Origin: CAZALT01 sp964485515
GTDB taxonomy: Bacteria; Actinomycetota; Acidimicrobiia; Acidimicrobiales; Acidimicrobilacustridaceae
Direction of reading: 5' to 3'
NCBI GenBank assembly: GCA_964485515.1
Contig: CAZALT010000057.1
Coordinates: 1-19,211, forward strand
DNA length: 19,211 bases
Below are positions 1 to 9,087 of the stretch, in pieces. The translations under genes and the position numbers were made by a program. Under the pieces are notes generated by a model, which was given only the letters and a program-made list of their open reading frames with translations, made no database searches and was not told the DNA's origin. Numbering within the stretch: position 1 is the stretch's first letter; the number at the start of each line of letters is the position of its first letter.

Positions 1-20
1 CGCCGAACGCTTCGTCGGCG
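1..20. other. Small inverted repeat at window edge
   Basis: The arms CGCCGA (1-6) and TCGGCG (15-20) are perfectly complementary around an 8-nt loop. The hairpin lies just downstream of the minus-strand reading frame that stops at 27-29, so it could help terminate it. There is no T-run. The feature is cut by the window edge and may be longer. Confidence 0.3.
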
Positions 21-105
21 AAGGGGTCAGGCTTCGCCAAGCGCATCTCCTAGCCACTTGAGGGAGGGGAGTGCTCGCTCGTCTTTGAGGCGGCCTGAGT
101 CGGGA

Positions 106-267
106 TCAAACGTCGGCACGAGTCGCCACACCCGCGTGCTGGCAGATCTCGGACCAGACCGAGACCTCATCGACGAGACGTTCCACGCGTTCGGCTGGCG
201 TGAGCTCGAGTCGGTCGCGTATCGCTCGTCGGTCAATCCCGCGCTGGTCTTCGAGCGGCAGGTCCAT
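106..267 (-). CDS. Small hypothetical protein, leader of a possible two-gene (antitoxin-like) unit
   Basis: A 53-residue frame runs from ATG at 267 to TGA at 106-108. Its centre, IDRRAIRDRLELTPAERVER followed by LVDEV, resembles the short leader ORFs that precede nucleotidyltransferase-type antitoxin genes in actinobacteria (pattern D-x3-IRxRLxLTPxER). That comparison is from memory, not a search. A second minus-strand frame in another phase overlaps its end and stops at 27-29. The tail of that frame (FDPDSGRLKDERALPSLKWL, then GDALGEA) looks protein-like, so the pair may be an overlapping or frameshifted unit. The plus strand also has an open frame here (58-369), which makes the strand uncertain. 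No convincing ribosome-binding site sits before the ATG; a GGAGG lies about 15 nt upstream. Confidence 0.35.
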   Translation of the reverse strand: MDLPLEDQRGIDRRAIRDRLELTPAERVERLVDEVSVWSEICQHAGVATRADV

Positions 268-426
268 GCCGCAATGGTACTGGCCTCCGTCCGAGACTCG
301 CTGGGCCAGGCCGGCCTCGCCGAGGGCCAGATCTTCCTCCGAGTCCTCAGCTGGCTCACCTGGTGTTAGGCCGTGGGTCGTGACGGGAGGCGCAGGTATT
401 CGAACTTGTCGCCTTGCTTGGCACCG

Positions 427-1035
427 TCAGGCGCTTGGCGGGCCAGGCGCAGTCGCTGCCTCGATCGTCGCGAGCAGAACGGGGGCGAGCCGATCGGCTG
501 GTGGAAGAGGTAGGTCGGTCGCGTTCCAAGCCCCGATCCCGAACGAGAGAACGACCAAGAGCCATGAAACGATCTCGGCGTCGCTGTCCTCGGTGAACAT
601 GTCGGCGATGCGCTGCTGACGTTCCAACGTCAGCTCGGACAAACCGGCGGCGATGTCCGCGTCGTGGCGGGCGGCCGCAGCGGCATCAACCTGCAGCACG
701 CGCGTCTCGCGGCCTTGGCTGCTGAAAAGTGACCGCACGCCTTGAGCCGGGTCGGCCACTGCGGCCGCGAAGTCGACTTGGTCATCCTCCAGGGCGATGC
801 GCCACCGGATGACCTCGATGAACAACTGGCCTTTGGACTGGAAGTGGCCGTAGACGGCGTTCTTCGTGAGGCCAGCGGCCTCCGCGATGTCGCGCAGGGA
901 TACCGCGTAGTAGCCGTGCTCGATGAACAGCGCAGAGGCGTGTTCGAGCAAGCGTCGTCGAGTGCCGGCCGCCTTGGGGGTCTTGGGCGGATCGGGCGGA
1001 ACGAAGGTGCGCTCGATGCGATCCGGCCGCGTCAT
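427..1035 (-). CDS. TetR/AcrR-family transcriptional regulator
   Basis: This 202-aa protein has the size and layout of a TetR repressor. An N-terminal three-helix DNA-binding domain (about residues 22-70) contains the helix-turn-helix SLRDIAEAAGLTKNAVYGHF with the usual G-L-x-K-x-x-x-Y-x-H-F ending. The C-terminal part is a helical ligand-binding and dimerisation domain of unknown specificity. It lies 64 bp downstream of the glucosidase on the same strand and could be co-transcribed with it. However, a TAATAC box (minus strand, 1050-1045) ends 9 nt before the ATG, which is the spacing expected of its own leaderless promoter. No Shine-Dalgarno is visible, in line with leaderless translation. 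It is a candidate local regulator of the glucosidase, but its targets cannot be read from the sequence. Confidence 0.88.
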   Translation of the reverse strand: MTRPDRIERTFVPPDPPKTPKAAGTRRRLLEHASALFIEHGYYAVSLRDIAEAAGLTKNAVYGHFQSKGQLFIEVIRWRIALEDDQVDFAAAVADPAQGVRSLFSSQGRETRVLQVDAAAAARHDADIAAGLSELTLERQQRIADMFTEDSDAEIVSWLLVVLSFGIGAWNATDLPLPPADRLAPVLLATIEAATAPGPPSA

Positions 1036-1044
1036 GGCCGCAGC

Positions 1045-1050
1045 GTATTA
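1045..1050 (-). promoter_or_regulatory. Candidate -10 box of a leaderless TetR promoter
   Basis: On the minus strand TAATAC ends 9 nt before the ATG at 1035, so transcription would start within a few bases of the start codon. Leaderless genes are common in actinobacteria. No good -35 hexamer was found upstream. Confidence 0.35.
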
Positions 1051-1099
1051 CGACGTCGCCGGGCGGCGGGTTCTGCCACCGCTCGGCGATCCGCCAGAA

Positions 1100-3326
1100 T
1101 CACCCGATCTCCAGGTCGATGACGATGGCGTTGCGGTCGCCGGCGTAGCGGGCGATTGTGAGGCGATGCCGCCCGCTCACGGGTCGCCAAGACCTGGTGT
1201 CACCGGCTCGCAGTGCGAGTCGCTCGATCGGTACGTCGATTGTGAAGGGGGTCTGGCGACGGGCGGGTGCGTCGAGCCGTACGAAGCCGACGAGTCGAGG
1301 TGGCGCTTCCGGATCGGGAAGGTCGACATAGACCTGCACGGCGTCCGAGCCGGCGCGTTCGCTGGTGTTCGAGACCGAGCCACTGATGTGGATGTGGGCA
1401 CCGGACAACTCGGCGGCGGCCTCGGACAGGGCGAGGGCCGCGTACGACCGACCGAAACCGAACGGGAAGGCCGGCGTTCGACCGGTGCGGGCCAGGTGCC
1501 ACCATCCGTGCCATCGGTCGTACCGGAAGGTCGATGCGTCGCGGTCGAACGGAGGAAGGTCGCTTTCGTCCATGGGGATGCTGAACGGCAGGCGGCCGGA
1601 AGGGTCGACATCACCGGCGAGGACATCGGCGAGGCCGGGGCCTGTCTGCTCCGCCGTACCAGGCCTGCACGATGGCAGGCACCGTGTCGCACCAATCGGT
1701 CATCACGACCGCGCTACCCGACTGGACCACGACGACGGTTCGCGGGTTCGCCGCGGAGACAGCTCGGATGAGCGCGACATCGTCAGGCGGCAGGCGAAGT
1801 GACGATCGGTCTCCTCCTTCGCCGAAGGTCATCTCGACCCCTTCGAGACGTGCCGGCCGCTTCACGGCGGGCACGGTCTCCTTCCACCGCTCGAAGCGCA
1901 CGACGACGTCGGGCTCGTCGCCCGAGGGAAGCACCTCGGTCGGCAGGGAGTCGAGATCACCCGTGTACTCGCCTTCATCGACGCGGCTGTAGCCGACGAC
2001 GACGACTGCTACTTCGGTGCCAGCAGCAAGGGCCTCCGCACGTATGAGGTCCGCGCCATCATCGACCGTCACGTCGCCGAACTTCGATCGGAGCCCTTCG
2101 GCGATGGTTCGACACTCGAGGTCCCACACGTCGCTCGAGCCCGCGTCGCCGGTGTTCTCCATGTCGGCGAAGCGGCCGAGCAGCGCGATGTTCGTGCCGG
2201 GGTTGATGGGCAGCACCGGGATGTCCCCGACCCGGTCATTTTCGAGCAGGACGACCGAGCGGGACGCCACTTCGCGGGCAAGGGCCCGATGATCGGCAGA
2301 TCCGACGGCCACGGGGTTCGCCGGCCGTGAGAGGACCTCGTCGAAGCGCAGGAGTGTCGAGACGATCCGTACGACCGCCGCATCGACGTCCGCCCACGAT
2401 GCCTTGCCTTGGTCGAGCGCGTCCGGGAGGTGCGTCGCTCGCACGGCGCGAGCGGGCATCTCGATGTCCAAGCCGGCATGCAACGACGACGCGGCGTCGC
2501 GGAGGCCGAAGACCCAGTCGCTGATCACAAAGCCTTCGAAGCCCCATTCCTCTCGCAGGACCTCGGTCACCAGGTGGTGGCTCTCGGCTGCCCAGTCGCC
2601 GTTGATCCGGTTGTAGGCGGTCATGATGGCGGCGACCCCCTCGTCGACGATGCGCTTGAAGTGGGGGAGGTAGACCTCGTGGAGCGCGACCTCGTCGACC
2701 TCGATGTCGACCTTGAAGCGGGCGTTCTCCATCGAGTTGCACGCGAAGTGCTTGGCGCACGCCATCACGTGGCGCTGGAGCCCGCGCGTGAACGCCGCGC
2801 CGAGCTCGCCCACGTGGAACGAGTCCTCGCCGTAGGTCTCCTGGGCACGTCCCCACGCGGGGTGTCGGAGGACGTTCACACACACTGCGCCGGTCAGCGT
2901 GGCGCCGTTGGCGCGGACCTCGGCGCCGATGGCCTCGCCGACGCGCTCCTCCAAGTCGGGGTCCCACGTCGCGCCGCGGGCTATAGGCACCGGAAAGCAG
3001 GTGCTGTTGTCGAGCACGGAACCCCGTGGCCCGTCGGCGAACGCGATCCCTGGGATCCCGACCCGCTCGACGACCGCACCGTAGAAAGGTGCCCGGTGAT
3101 AGCCGTCCTCGCCGCCGACGAAGAGCAGCCCGGTGAGACTGGGCAGATCGCCATCGAGGCACCACAGGCGTTCCTCGGGGGTCAACGACTGGACCAGCGC
3201 GGACGCAGCGGCCCGAGGTGTCATGCCGTCACCGACGGCTCGGCGGGCATCGTCGAAGGCTTCGATCACGGGCACGGAGAGAGTCTTGACATGTTTTTGG
3301 CCACCGGTCCAGAATAAATAGGCCAT
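1100..3326 (-). pseudogene. GH3 beta-glucosidase, one frameshift
   Basis: Glycoside hydrolase family 3 removes non-reducing beta-linked sugars from glycosides. The first frame (3326-1611) carries the GH3 N-domain: ADGPRG near residue 98, NVLRHPAWGRAQETYGED near 151-168, KHFA near 192, and the nucleophile aspartate in GFVISDW (D270). The GH3 C-domain follows and ends at AIVQAWYGGA. Translation then leaves frame at about 1635-1650, in the G/C-rich stretch opposite GGCCGGGGCC. The next frame resumes with PGLADVLAGDVDPSGRLPFS and ends at 1100 with a fibronectin-III-like domain (AFPFGFGRSY onward). Rejoined, it is about 740 aa, normal for the family. One extra C or two missing bases would explain the shift, so an assembly error is as likely as true decay. 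The listed ATG at 3326 lies in AT-rich promoter-like DNA; GTG codons at residues 18 or 20, or the ATG at residue 35, are better biological starts. No signal peptide is seen, so it is probably cytoplasmic. Confidence 0.85.
3286..3315 (+). promoter_or_regulatory. Promoter of the SBP-A gene
   Basis: A perfect TTGACA (3286-3291) is followed after 18 bp by CAGAAT (3310-3315, 4 of 6 matches to the -10 consensus). Transcription would start near 3322, giving a leader of about 55 nt before the GTG at 3377. The AT-rich island stands out from its GC-rich surroundings. Confidence 0.55.
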
Positions 3327-3331
3327 CGGTC
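3299..3331. promoter_or_regulatory. Direct-repeat operator candidate (GGCCAYCGGTC twice)
   Basis: GGCCACCGGTC (3299-3309) and GGCCATCGGTC (3321-3331) differ at one base and start 22 bp apart, about two helical turns, so a protein could bind both on the same face. The first copy fills the spacer next to the -10 box and the second covers the expected transcription start of SBP-A. The site also lies at the 5' end of the divergent glucosidase. A repressor site shared by both genes is a fair inference. Either TetR of the window could be the binder. Confidence 0.5.
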
Positions 3332-3376
3332 AAAAAAAGTGAGAACACGTCCGACGGCGACGATCAGGGGGTTCGA

Positions 3377-4696
3377 GTGAGGGGCTGGATGCGTTTACGG
3401 ATGGCGTGCGAGCGGTCGAGGACGGGGCGCGACCTCGTAGGCGGTGGCTCCCAGCTGGCGCGGGTCGCGATCGCTGCCGCATTGGTGCTCACGTTCGCTG
3501 GCTGCGCCGAAGAGACCTCCCCGACGGCGGGGGGAACCGGGCAGAGCCCGGAGGCCGCTGACCTGAGCCTTCTCGGCCCGCCAGACGTCGCCACGGGCGA
3601 ACCGGTCAAGATCGGCCAGCTGACCGAAGGGACATCCGCTGCGATCGACGCGTCCGATGAGCTCGTCGGCGGACAGGCCGCCGTCGACTTCTTCAACCAG
3701 TACCGCGGAGGAGTAGCCGGCCGACCGATCGAGCTCGTCACCTGCGAGATGAAGGCCGACCCAGCCACGGCACAGGAGTGCGTCACCAAGATGATCGTCG
3801 AGGACGTGGTCGCCGTAGCGGCACCCCAGATCGTGTTCGTCGAAGAGGTGTGGACGACGCTCAACGACGCCGGCATCCCGCTGGTGCTCCTTGGGGGGAG
3901 CAACGAGAACCTCGAGGTCGACGACTCGACCTTCATCATGGGAAACCCCGAAGCCGGGCTTTGGGGCCTCCCGATCGCTCTGGCCAAGTCTGTCGACGCC
4001 GCCAAGGTCTCCTTCGTGATCGTCGACGTTCCTCAGGCACGCGACCTCTTCGAGAAGGACGATGGCGCCACGATGGCCGCAGCCGGCCTCGACTTCGACG
4101 TCATCCCGATTCCATTCGGCACAGCCGACATGGTTCCTCAGATGGAACAGGTCAAGGTCGGGGGAGCAGGAGTCGTGCACATCCTGGGCAACGACACGTT
4201 CTGCATCTCCGCCATACAGGGATTGCATGCCGTCGGGTACACCGGAGCCATCTCGACCATCGCTCAGTGCATGACCGAGGCCACCCGCTCCACCCTCGCC
4301 GGTCAACTCGCAGGGGTGAACGTTTCAACCCCGTCCGCTGAGGGCGCAATCAACGACCCGTCGTACGAGCTGTACCGCGCCGTGATGGAAGAGTTCGAAG
4401 GCGATGTCGAAGACATCGGGGGCTACACGCTGAGCGGCTACGTCGCGGTGGCTTCGCTCGGTACCGCTCTCCAGTCGCTCGAGGGCGACGTCACGGCGGT
4501 CACCGCGGCGGCCGCGATCCGGGCGATGCCCGAGACCGAGCTGCCCGTGGGTGGCGGAGTGATGATCCAGTGCGGCGGATCCGCGGCACCGGACCGACCG
4601 GCGATCTGCACCAACCAATGGCTGCGTGGCGTGCTCGACGCGAACGGCAACCCCGAGTCCTACACGGTCGAGGACTCCGGCGACCTGTACGACTGA
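3377..4696 (+). CDS. Branched-chain-amino-acid-type ABC transporter solute-binding lipoprotein (SBP-A)
   Basis: This 439-aa protein has a basic N-terminus, a hydrophobic segment (about residues 28-42) and a lipobox-like LTFAGC with Cys43 as the lipidation site, so it should be anchored to the outer face of the membrane. After a Ser/Thr/Gly-rich linker the mature part begins EPVKIGQLTEGTSAAIDASD and has the two-lobed periplasmic-binding-protein type I (Peripla_BP_6/LivK) layout, including GQAAVDFFNQYRGGVAGRPI, then ELVTCEMKADP. GTG at 3377 is favoured because AGGGGG (3366-3371) lies 5 nt upstream. No permease or ATPase gene is in the window, so the transporter partner must be elsewhere, or the protein only senses its ligand. 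It is a close paralogue of the gene at 12592-13854. The substrate is not predictable here; this family also binds amides, aromatic acids and other small acids. Confidence 0.88.
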   Translation: MRGWMRLRMACERSRTGRDLVGGGSQLARVAIAAALVLTFAGCAEETSPTAGGTGQSPEAADLSLLGPPDVATGEPVKIGQLTEGTSAAIDASDELVGGQAAVDFFNQYRGGVAGRPIELVTCEMKADPATAQECVTKMIVEDVVAVAAPQIVFVEEVWTTLNDAGIPLVLLGGSNENLEVDDSTFIMGNPEAGLWGLPIALAKSVDAAKVSFVIVDVPQARDLFEKDDGATMAAAGLDFDVIPIPFGTADMVPQMEQVKVGGAGVVHILGNDTFCISAIQGLHAVGYTGAISTIAQCMTEATRSTLAGQLAGVNVSTPSAEGAINDPSYELYRAVMEEFEGDVEDIGGYTLSGYVAVASLGTALQSLEGDVTAVTAAAAIRAMPETELPVGGGVMIQCGGSAAPDRPAICTNQWLRGVLDANGNPESYTVEDSGDLYD

Positions 4697-4758
4697 CATA
4701 CGAGACCTGAGCGCCTTCATCGAATCGGCAGGATGAGGGCGACGGGTACGGTTGCGTC

Positions 4759-5418
4759 GTGCCAACTCAGAAGACTTCAGGCCAGGCCGAGGGCGAGCCG
4801 CGGCCGCGTCGGCGTCGAGGTGAGCCGCGCCGGTTGTTGGTCGAAGCCGCGCGGGATCTGTTCAACCGCAAGGGCTATGCAAGCACCTCCACCCGGGAGG
4901 TGGCTGACCTCGCGGGTGTCTCGGAGTCGTTGATCTTCCGGAATTTCAAGACGAAGGCGGGGTTGTTCCGGGAGGCAATCGTTGCGCCGTTCATCGAGGC
5001 GATCGACGCGGAGATCGAGCGTGACCGTCCACGGACAGGGACCGTGACCGAGGCCGACACGCGTGCCTTCGTCGGGTCGATGTACGACGTTTTCCGCGAA
5101 CACCGAGCCCTGGCGGCGATGGTGTTCGCCGCAGATGCTCTAGTCGAGAGCGAGGTGGCCGAGACCGGGATCATCGACGAGGTGCGCGCGGCGATCGATC
5201 GGTTCGTCGAGTTCGCCAGCGATCAGGCGAAGGCCACAGGTATCTCGATCAGTCCGTCGCGGCATGATCTGGCGATCCGGGGTCACATGGCGATGATCGC
5301 TGGGATCGCGACCTTTGGTCCGTGGTACTTCGGCGACCGTCCTCCGAGCCGCAAGACCGTGATCGACGAGCTGAGCCATTGGGTGGTGCTGCGGTACGAA
5401 CCGGAGCACCGCGCCTGA
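4759..5418 (+). CDS. TetR/AcrR-family transcriptional regulator
   Basis: This 219-aa protein has an Arg-rich N-terminal arm (PRPRRRRGEPRR), then the TetR DNA-binding domain with TREVADLAGVSESLIFRNFK (residues 46-65). The remainder is a helical effector domain. The start is GTG at 4759, 62 bp after the SBP-A stop, so the two could share a transcript. It is convergent with CAR, with only 24 bp between the stops. Its position between the ligand-binding lipoprotein and the reductase makes it the leading candidate for the regulator that reads the shared motif at the CAR and dehydrogenase promoters. That link is inference. Confidence 0.88.
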   Translation: MPTQKTSGQAEGEPRPRRRRGEPRRLLVEAARDLFNRKGYASTSTREVADLAGVSESLIFRNFKTKAGLFREAIVAPFIEAIDAEIERDRPRTGTVTEADTRAFVGSMYDVFREHRALAAMVFAADALVESEVAETGIIDEVRAAIDRFVEFASDQAKATGISISPSRHDLAIRGHMAMIAGIATFGPWYFGDRPPSRKTVIDELSHWVVLRYEPEHRA

Positions 5419-5442
5419 TCGCTGCTGCGGCGTGGCGAGCTC

Positions 5443-8400
5443 TCAGAGGTAGCCCAGGTACTCCAGGTCAGTGAGGTACTTCTCGATGACGGGCTGATCG
5501 ATGCCGGGGATCTGCCCGTCGCCGATCCCATGCGCGGCAATGGCGGCCTCGAACACCGCCGTCGGAGCGAAGGATCCGGGGAGTGGAGGCTGTTGCCATC
5601 GGAAGGCCTCGACGATCGGGAGGAGCGAGGCACGGCGCTGGCGGTCGGGCAGGTTGCGCAGCGCCGATTCGAACCGCTCGTACCAGCGGCGGTGATCGTC
5701 GATCCGTTCGATGGGGTAGCCGGCTTCGGAGATCCAGTCGACGAACTGGTCGAGTCCGATGCCGTCGTCATGGGGGTTGACGACGTGGAAGGTGCGGTGG
5801 TCGGCAGCGAGGTCTGCGCCGATGGTCGAGATCGCGTGGGCGACGAAGTCGACGCGCAGCCCATCGAAGTGGGAGCGGGAGCGCTCGCCATCGGGACCAG
5901 GGGTGTAGAAGCTGCCGGGAGCGAGGCCCGTCGCCGCGAGGCTGAACAGCAGCCGAGTGACCATGTCGGGCACGTTGACCTGCCCTCGGTACGTGGCCTC
6001 GGCCATGAGCATGTCGCAGCGGAACACCCGTACGGGCAGTCCGCAGAGGTCGTGGACTTCTCGCAGGAGGACCTCGCCCGCCCACTTGCTGGTTGCGTAG
6101 CCGCTCGCGTAGGCGTCCTCGACTCTCCGGTCCGGCGACATGAGCCGGATGTCGGTGTCCTCGTCGAAGTCGGAGGGCTCGACTGTCGTCCCTACCGCGA
6201 CCGATGAGACGTGGACGATGGATTTCTGGCGCGTTGTGATGGCCAGTCGGATGAGCTCAGCGGTGCCGACGACGTTGGGTCCGAACAGATGGGGGTAGGG
6301 GAGCATGTGGTTGACGAGGGCGGCGGGGTCCACGATCAGGTCGACCTCGTCCGCGAGCCGCTTCCAAGTGTCTTCGTCGAGGCCGAAGCGAGGTTTGTTC
6401 TTGTCGCCAGCGAAGACGGTGAGCCGGTCCTTGGCGAGCGCTCGGTAGCGGCGGAGCAGCGCAGCGTCGCCCTGGTCGAAGGCGGCGGTGAGTCGGTCGC
6501 TGGCCGCGCCGTCGTTGTCGGCGCGCACGAGGCAGGTCACCGTCCCGCCGATTGCGGCCATCCGGTCGAGCCATTCGAGCGCCAAGTAGCGGCCGAGGTA
6601 GCCGGTGGCGCCGGTGAGAAGCACATGTCGGGGATCGGCGGCGGGGCTGGGGAGCGACGGTGCGGCAGCGATCGTGGTTTCGTCGAGGAACTTGTCGAGG
6701 GTCAGGTCAGCCGCCGTCACGGAGGTGGCGTCGTGGCCGTGGACCGAGGCGAAGGTCGGTCCCGTCGTGCCGGTCTGACGGAGGGCCGTGATGTGCTCGG
6801 CGACGGCGCGCAGATCGTTGGCGGGGCCGATCACGACGCTGACGGGGATCTCTACGCCGACGACGTCTGACAGCGCGGATGCGAAGGACAAGGCCGAGAG
6901 CGAATCGCCGCCCAGCTCGGTGAAGTGGTCGTCCGGCGAGGGCAGGGCGACGAGGTTGCCGAGTACGTAGCTGGCGGCGTGACAAACGATCTCGAGCAGG
7001 GGCCGGTCGGCAGCGGAGTGGACCAAGGCCTGCCAGTTCGCCGCGGTCTCCGCGGCGTGCTCGGCGTAGCGGGCTTCGAGCTCGTCGCCGTAGCGGTCTC
7101 GCAGCTCGCGGCGGGCGAGCTTGCCGACGTTGGTCATCAGGCCGTTGTCGACGCTGAACCGCGTCGGCTCGATGATCACATCTCGCGGCACCTCGTAGGA
7201 CTCAAGGCCAGCACGGGCCGCGGTGTCTTTGAGGGACCGCAGGATCGCAGGGACGAGGCCCGTTCCGTGCGTCGCCACCGCGGCGGAGGTGGGTACGACG
7301 ACGGCGAGGAGATAGGCCCGCTCGCTGTTTCCGTACAGGAAGATCTGGTCCACTCCGTCGCACTCGTCGTAGAGCGTCTCGAGCTTCGAGATGGTGACGA
7401 ACTCACCCTGGGAGAGCTTCACGACGTTGTTGCGGCGATCGAGGTAGCGGACCTCGTCGGGGCGGAGCTCGGCCACGATGTCGCCGGTGCGGTAGTAGCC
7501 CTCGTCGTCGAAGACGTCCGATGTGAGGCCGTCACGTCGGTAGTAGCCCTGGAACAGGGCGGTCGACTTGATCAGCAGTTCGCCCCGACGGTGGGGTCGA
7601 TCGGTGCTGAAGTAGCCGAGCTCGGGGACGTCGTCGAGCTTGTAGCTGGTGATCGGCGGGCGCTGGAGCCTGCCGTCGACGGCCACCGAGCCAGACTCGG
7701 TGGCGCCGAGTGCATCCATCAGGTGGGTATCGATGAGCTCCTCGACCCATGCGGCGAGCTCGCTGGAGATCGGCGCCGAGCCCGTGAGGGCCGAGAGGTA
7801 CCGCCCGCCGAGTACGTCGGTGCGCAGCTCGGCGAGCACCGTGTCGTGGTCTGCGCCGCCTCGCTCGACTCGGCTGACGAACTCCGAGTGCAGCAGCTCC
7901 CACACTCGTGGCACGAAGTTGAGCTGCGTGGGTCGCACCAGGGCCAGGTCCTCGACGAAGGTCGACAGGTCGGTCGACGCTGAGAAGAACGCGGTGCCAC
8001 CTGATCCGAGCGTCGAATAGAGCATGGCCCGCCCGCCCGTGTGACTCATGGGCAGGTAGTTGAGCGTGATGGCGGGCAGGGCAAACCCGCGCTCGATGAA
8101 CATGGCAGCCACATACGACCAGGCATTGACCAGGAGGCGCTCGGGCTGCATCGCTCCCTTCGGGGTGCCGCTGCTGCCCGAGGTGTAGATGATCGCCGCG
8201 AGGCGCTCGGGCTGAGGAGGCGAGGAAGGTGGGCCCGGCAGGGTGACTCCGCGGTCGACGACTTCAGCCAGCGTCTCCAGATCGATCCGACCCCCTGCGG
8301 CCGCGAGATCCTCTCGTGCCGAAGCCAGGGTGTCGTGATGGTCGTCATCCCGCCCGTCGTAGTCGAAGACGACCAGCCGATCGATCGATGGACACGCCAG

Positions 8401-8940
8401 ACCCAGGGCCACGGCGGTCGCCAGATGCTCAGCGCTGCACGCCAACGCGCACGGTTCTGTCTCGTCGACGACTGGTTGCAGCATGCGCAGCGGCGCACCG
8501 GCATGGAGCGGTACCGACACCGCACCGAGGCGAGCGATCGCCATGTCGAAGGTCGTGTAGCCGACGCTCGGGGCGCCCAAGGTGGCCACCCGGTCACCGG
8601 ACTGGACAGGATCACCGTGCAGGGCGGCAGCGACGGCCGTGGTGGCCCTCCACAGCTCTGCGTAGGAGATCGTCTCGTAGCGGGGGAGTGCAACGCGGAG
8701 CTGTCGGGTCCCGTTGGTAACCACCGACATCGCCCGCTGGGCGAGCGCGGGTCGATCGGCGTAGCCCTCGGCAACCACCGCCATCAGCTCCGCAAGGCTG
8801 ATGCCGTGTTGCAGCACCGCCTTCGCGGCCGACTCGATCGGGAGCGCCGCCCGGAACTGGGGGTCGTTCCCGAGTAGGTCGGTGACGAGCGTCGTGAGCC
8901 GTTCGGTCTGCGCCTGGCTCAGCACGCCGCACCTGGCCAC
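5443..8940 (-). CDS. car: Carboxylic acid reductase (ATP/NADPH-dependent)
   Basis: CAR activates a carboxylic acid with ATP, loads it on a phosphopantetheine arm and reduces the thioester with NADPH to the free aldehyde. All three domains are present in 1165 aa, the usual length. The adenylation domain has the phosphate loop YTSGSSGTPKG (252-262), LGATESG (411-417), YYRTGD (482-487) and a conserved lysine in TNVGKL (about 607). The carrier domain has LGGDSLSAL with the attachment Ser680. The reductase domain has the Rossmann motif LTGATGYLGR (775-784) and the YxxxK pair Y948/K952. The N-terminus (DPQFRAAL, GYADRPALAQR) and the C-terminal TDLEYLGYL also fit mycobacterial CARs. It needs a phosphopantetheinyl transferase, which is not in the window. 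GTG at 8940 is the far start; the GTG at codon 6 follows an AGG at better spacing and may be the real one. It is transcribed divergently from the ligand-binding gene at 9159. Known CARs accept many aromatic and aliphatic acids, so the substrate is open. Confidence 0.95.
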   Translation of the reverse strand: MARCGVLSQAQTERLTTLVTDLLGNDPQFRAALPIESAAKAVLQHGISLAELMAVVAEGYADRPALAQRAMSVVTNGTRQLRVALPRYETISYAELWRATTAVAAALHGDPVQSGDRVATLGAPSVGYTTFDMAIARLGAVSVPLHAGAPLRMLQPVVDETEPCALACSAEHLATAVALGLACPSIDRLVVFDYDGRDDDHHDTLASAREDLAAAGGRIDLETLAEVVDRGVTLPGPPSSPPQPERLAAIIYTSGSSGTPKGAMQPERLLVNAWSYVAAMFIERGFALPAITLNYLPMSHTGGRAMLYSTLGSGGTAFFSASTDLSTFVEDLALVRPTQLNFVPRVWELLHSEFVSRVERGGADHDTVLAELRTDVLGGRYLSALTGSAPISSELAAWVEELIDTHLMDALGATESGSVAVDGRLQRPPITSYKLDDVPELGYFSTDRPHRRGELLIKSTALFQGYYRRDGLTSDVFDDEGYYRTGDIVAELRPDEVRYLDRRNNVVKLSQGEFVTISKLETLYDECDGVDQIFLYGNSERAYLLAVVVPTSAAVATHGTGLVPAILRSLKDTAARAGLESYEVPRDVIIEPTRFSVDNGLMTNVGKLARRELRDRYGDELEARYAEHAAETAANWQALVHSAADRPLLEIVCHAASYVLGNLVALPSPDDHFTELGGDSLSALSFASALSDVVGVEIPVSVVIGPANDLRAVAEHITALRQTGTTGPTFASVHGHDATSVTAADLTLDKFLDETTIAAAPSLPSPAADPRHVLLTGATGYLGRYLALEWLDRMAAIGGTVTCLVRADNDGAASDRLTAAFDQGDAALLRRYRALAKDRLTVFAGDKNKPRFGLDEDTWKRLADEVDLIVDPAALVNHMLPYPHLFGPNVVGTAELIRLAITTRQKSIVHVSSVAVGTTVEPSDFDEDTDIRLMSPDRRVEDAYASGYATSKWAGEVLLREVHDLCGLPVRVFRCDMLMAEATYRGQVNVPDMVTRLLFSLAATGLAPGSFYTPGPDGERSRSHFDGLRVDFVAHAISTIGADLAADHRTFHVVNPHDDGIGLDQFVDWISEAGYPIERIDDHRRWYERFESALRNLPDRQRRASLLPIVEAFRWQQPPLPGSFAPTAVFEAAIAAHGIGDGQIPGIDQPVIEKYLTDLEYLGYL

Positions 8941-9057
8941 GACCGTCGAGCGAGACGCACTCGCGGTGTCTCACGTGCGAAGTCGTGCGGTCTCTCACTC
9001 ACCCTGTCTCATCCCCCAGTGGTGCGAAGCGGTCGCCCGTTGGTGTAGCAGGCACTA

Positions 9058-9087
9058 TACATAAATGGTGTAGTGGTCGCTCTACAA
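9058..9087 (-). promoter_or_regulatory. Candidate CAR promoter
   Basis: On the minus strand TTGTAG (9087-9082) and TATGTA (9063-9058) are 18 bp apart. Transcription would start near 9051 and give a leader of about 110 nt before GTG 8940. The block is the only AT-rich part of the 218-bp divergent spacer 8941-9158. In the rest of that spacer I see only short repeats around 8966-9000 (GTCTCAC and TCTCTCAC). Confidence 0.4.

Noticed and set aside
58..369. 103-codon plus-strand frame at the left edge as a firm gene
   Set aside because: Its TTG start has no ribosome-binding site and its first 25 residues are low-complexity. The minus strand carries a more family-like frame, so it was not listed, though it cannot be excluded.
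2409..3317. 302-codon plus-strand open frame opposite the glucosidase
   Set aside because: It is antisense to clear GH3 motifs, has skewed Arg/Val/Asp-rich composition, and is expected in high-GC DNA.
6925..7983. 352-codon plus-strand open frame inside CAR
   Set aside because: It lies opposite the adenylation and carrier domains, whose motifs are intact. Its composition (V/G/E/R-rich, no motif) is that of a shadow frame. The same holds for 8041-8877 and 6211-6870.
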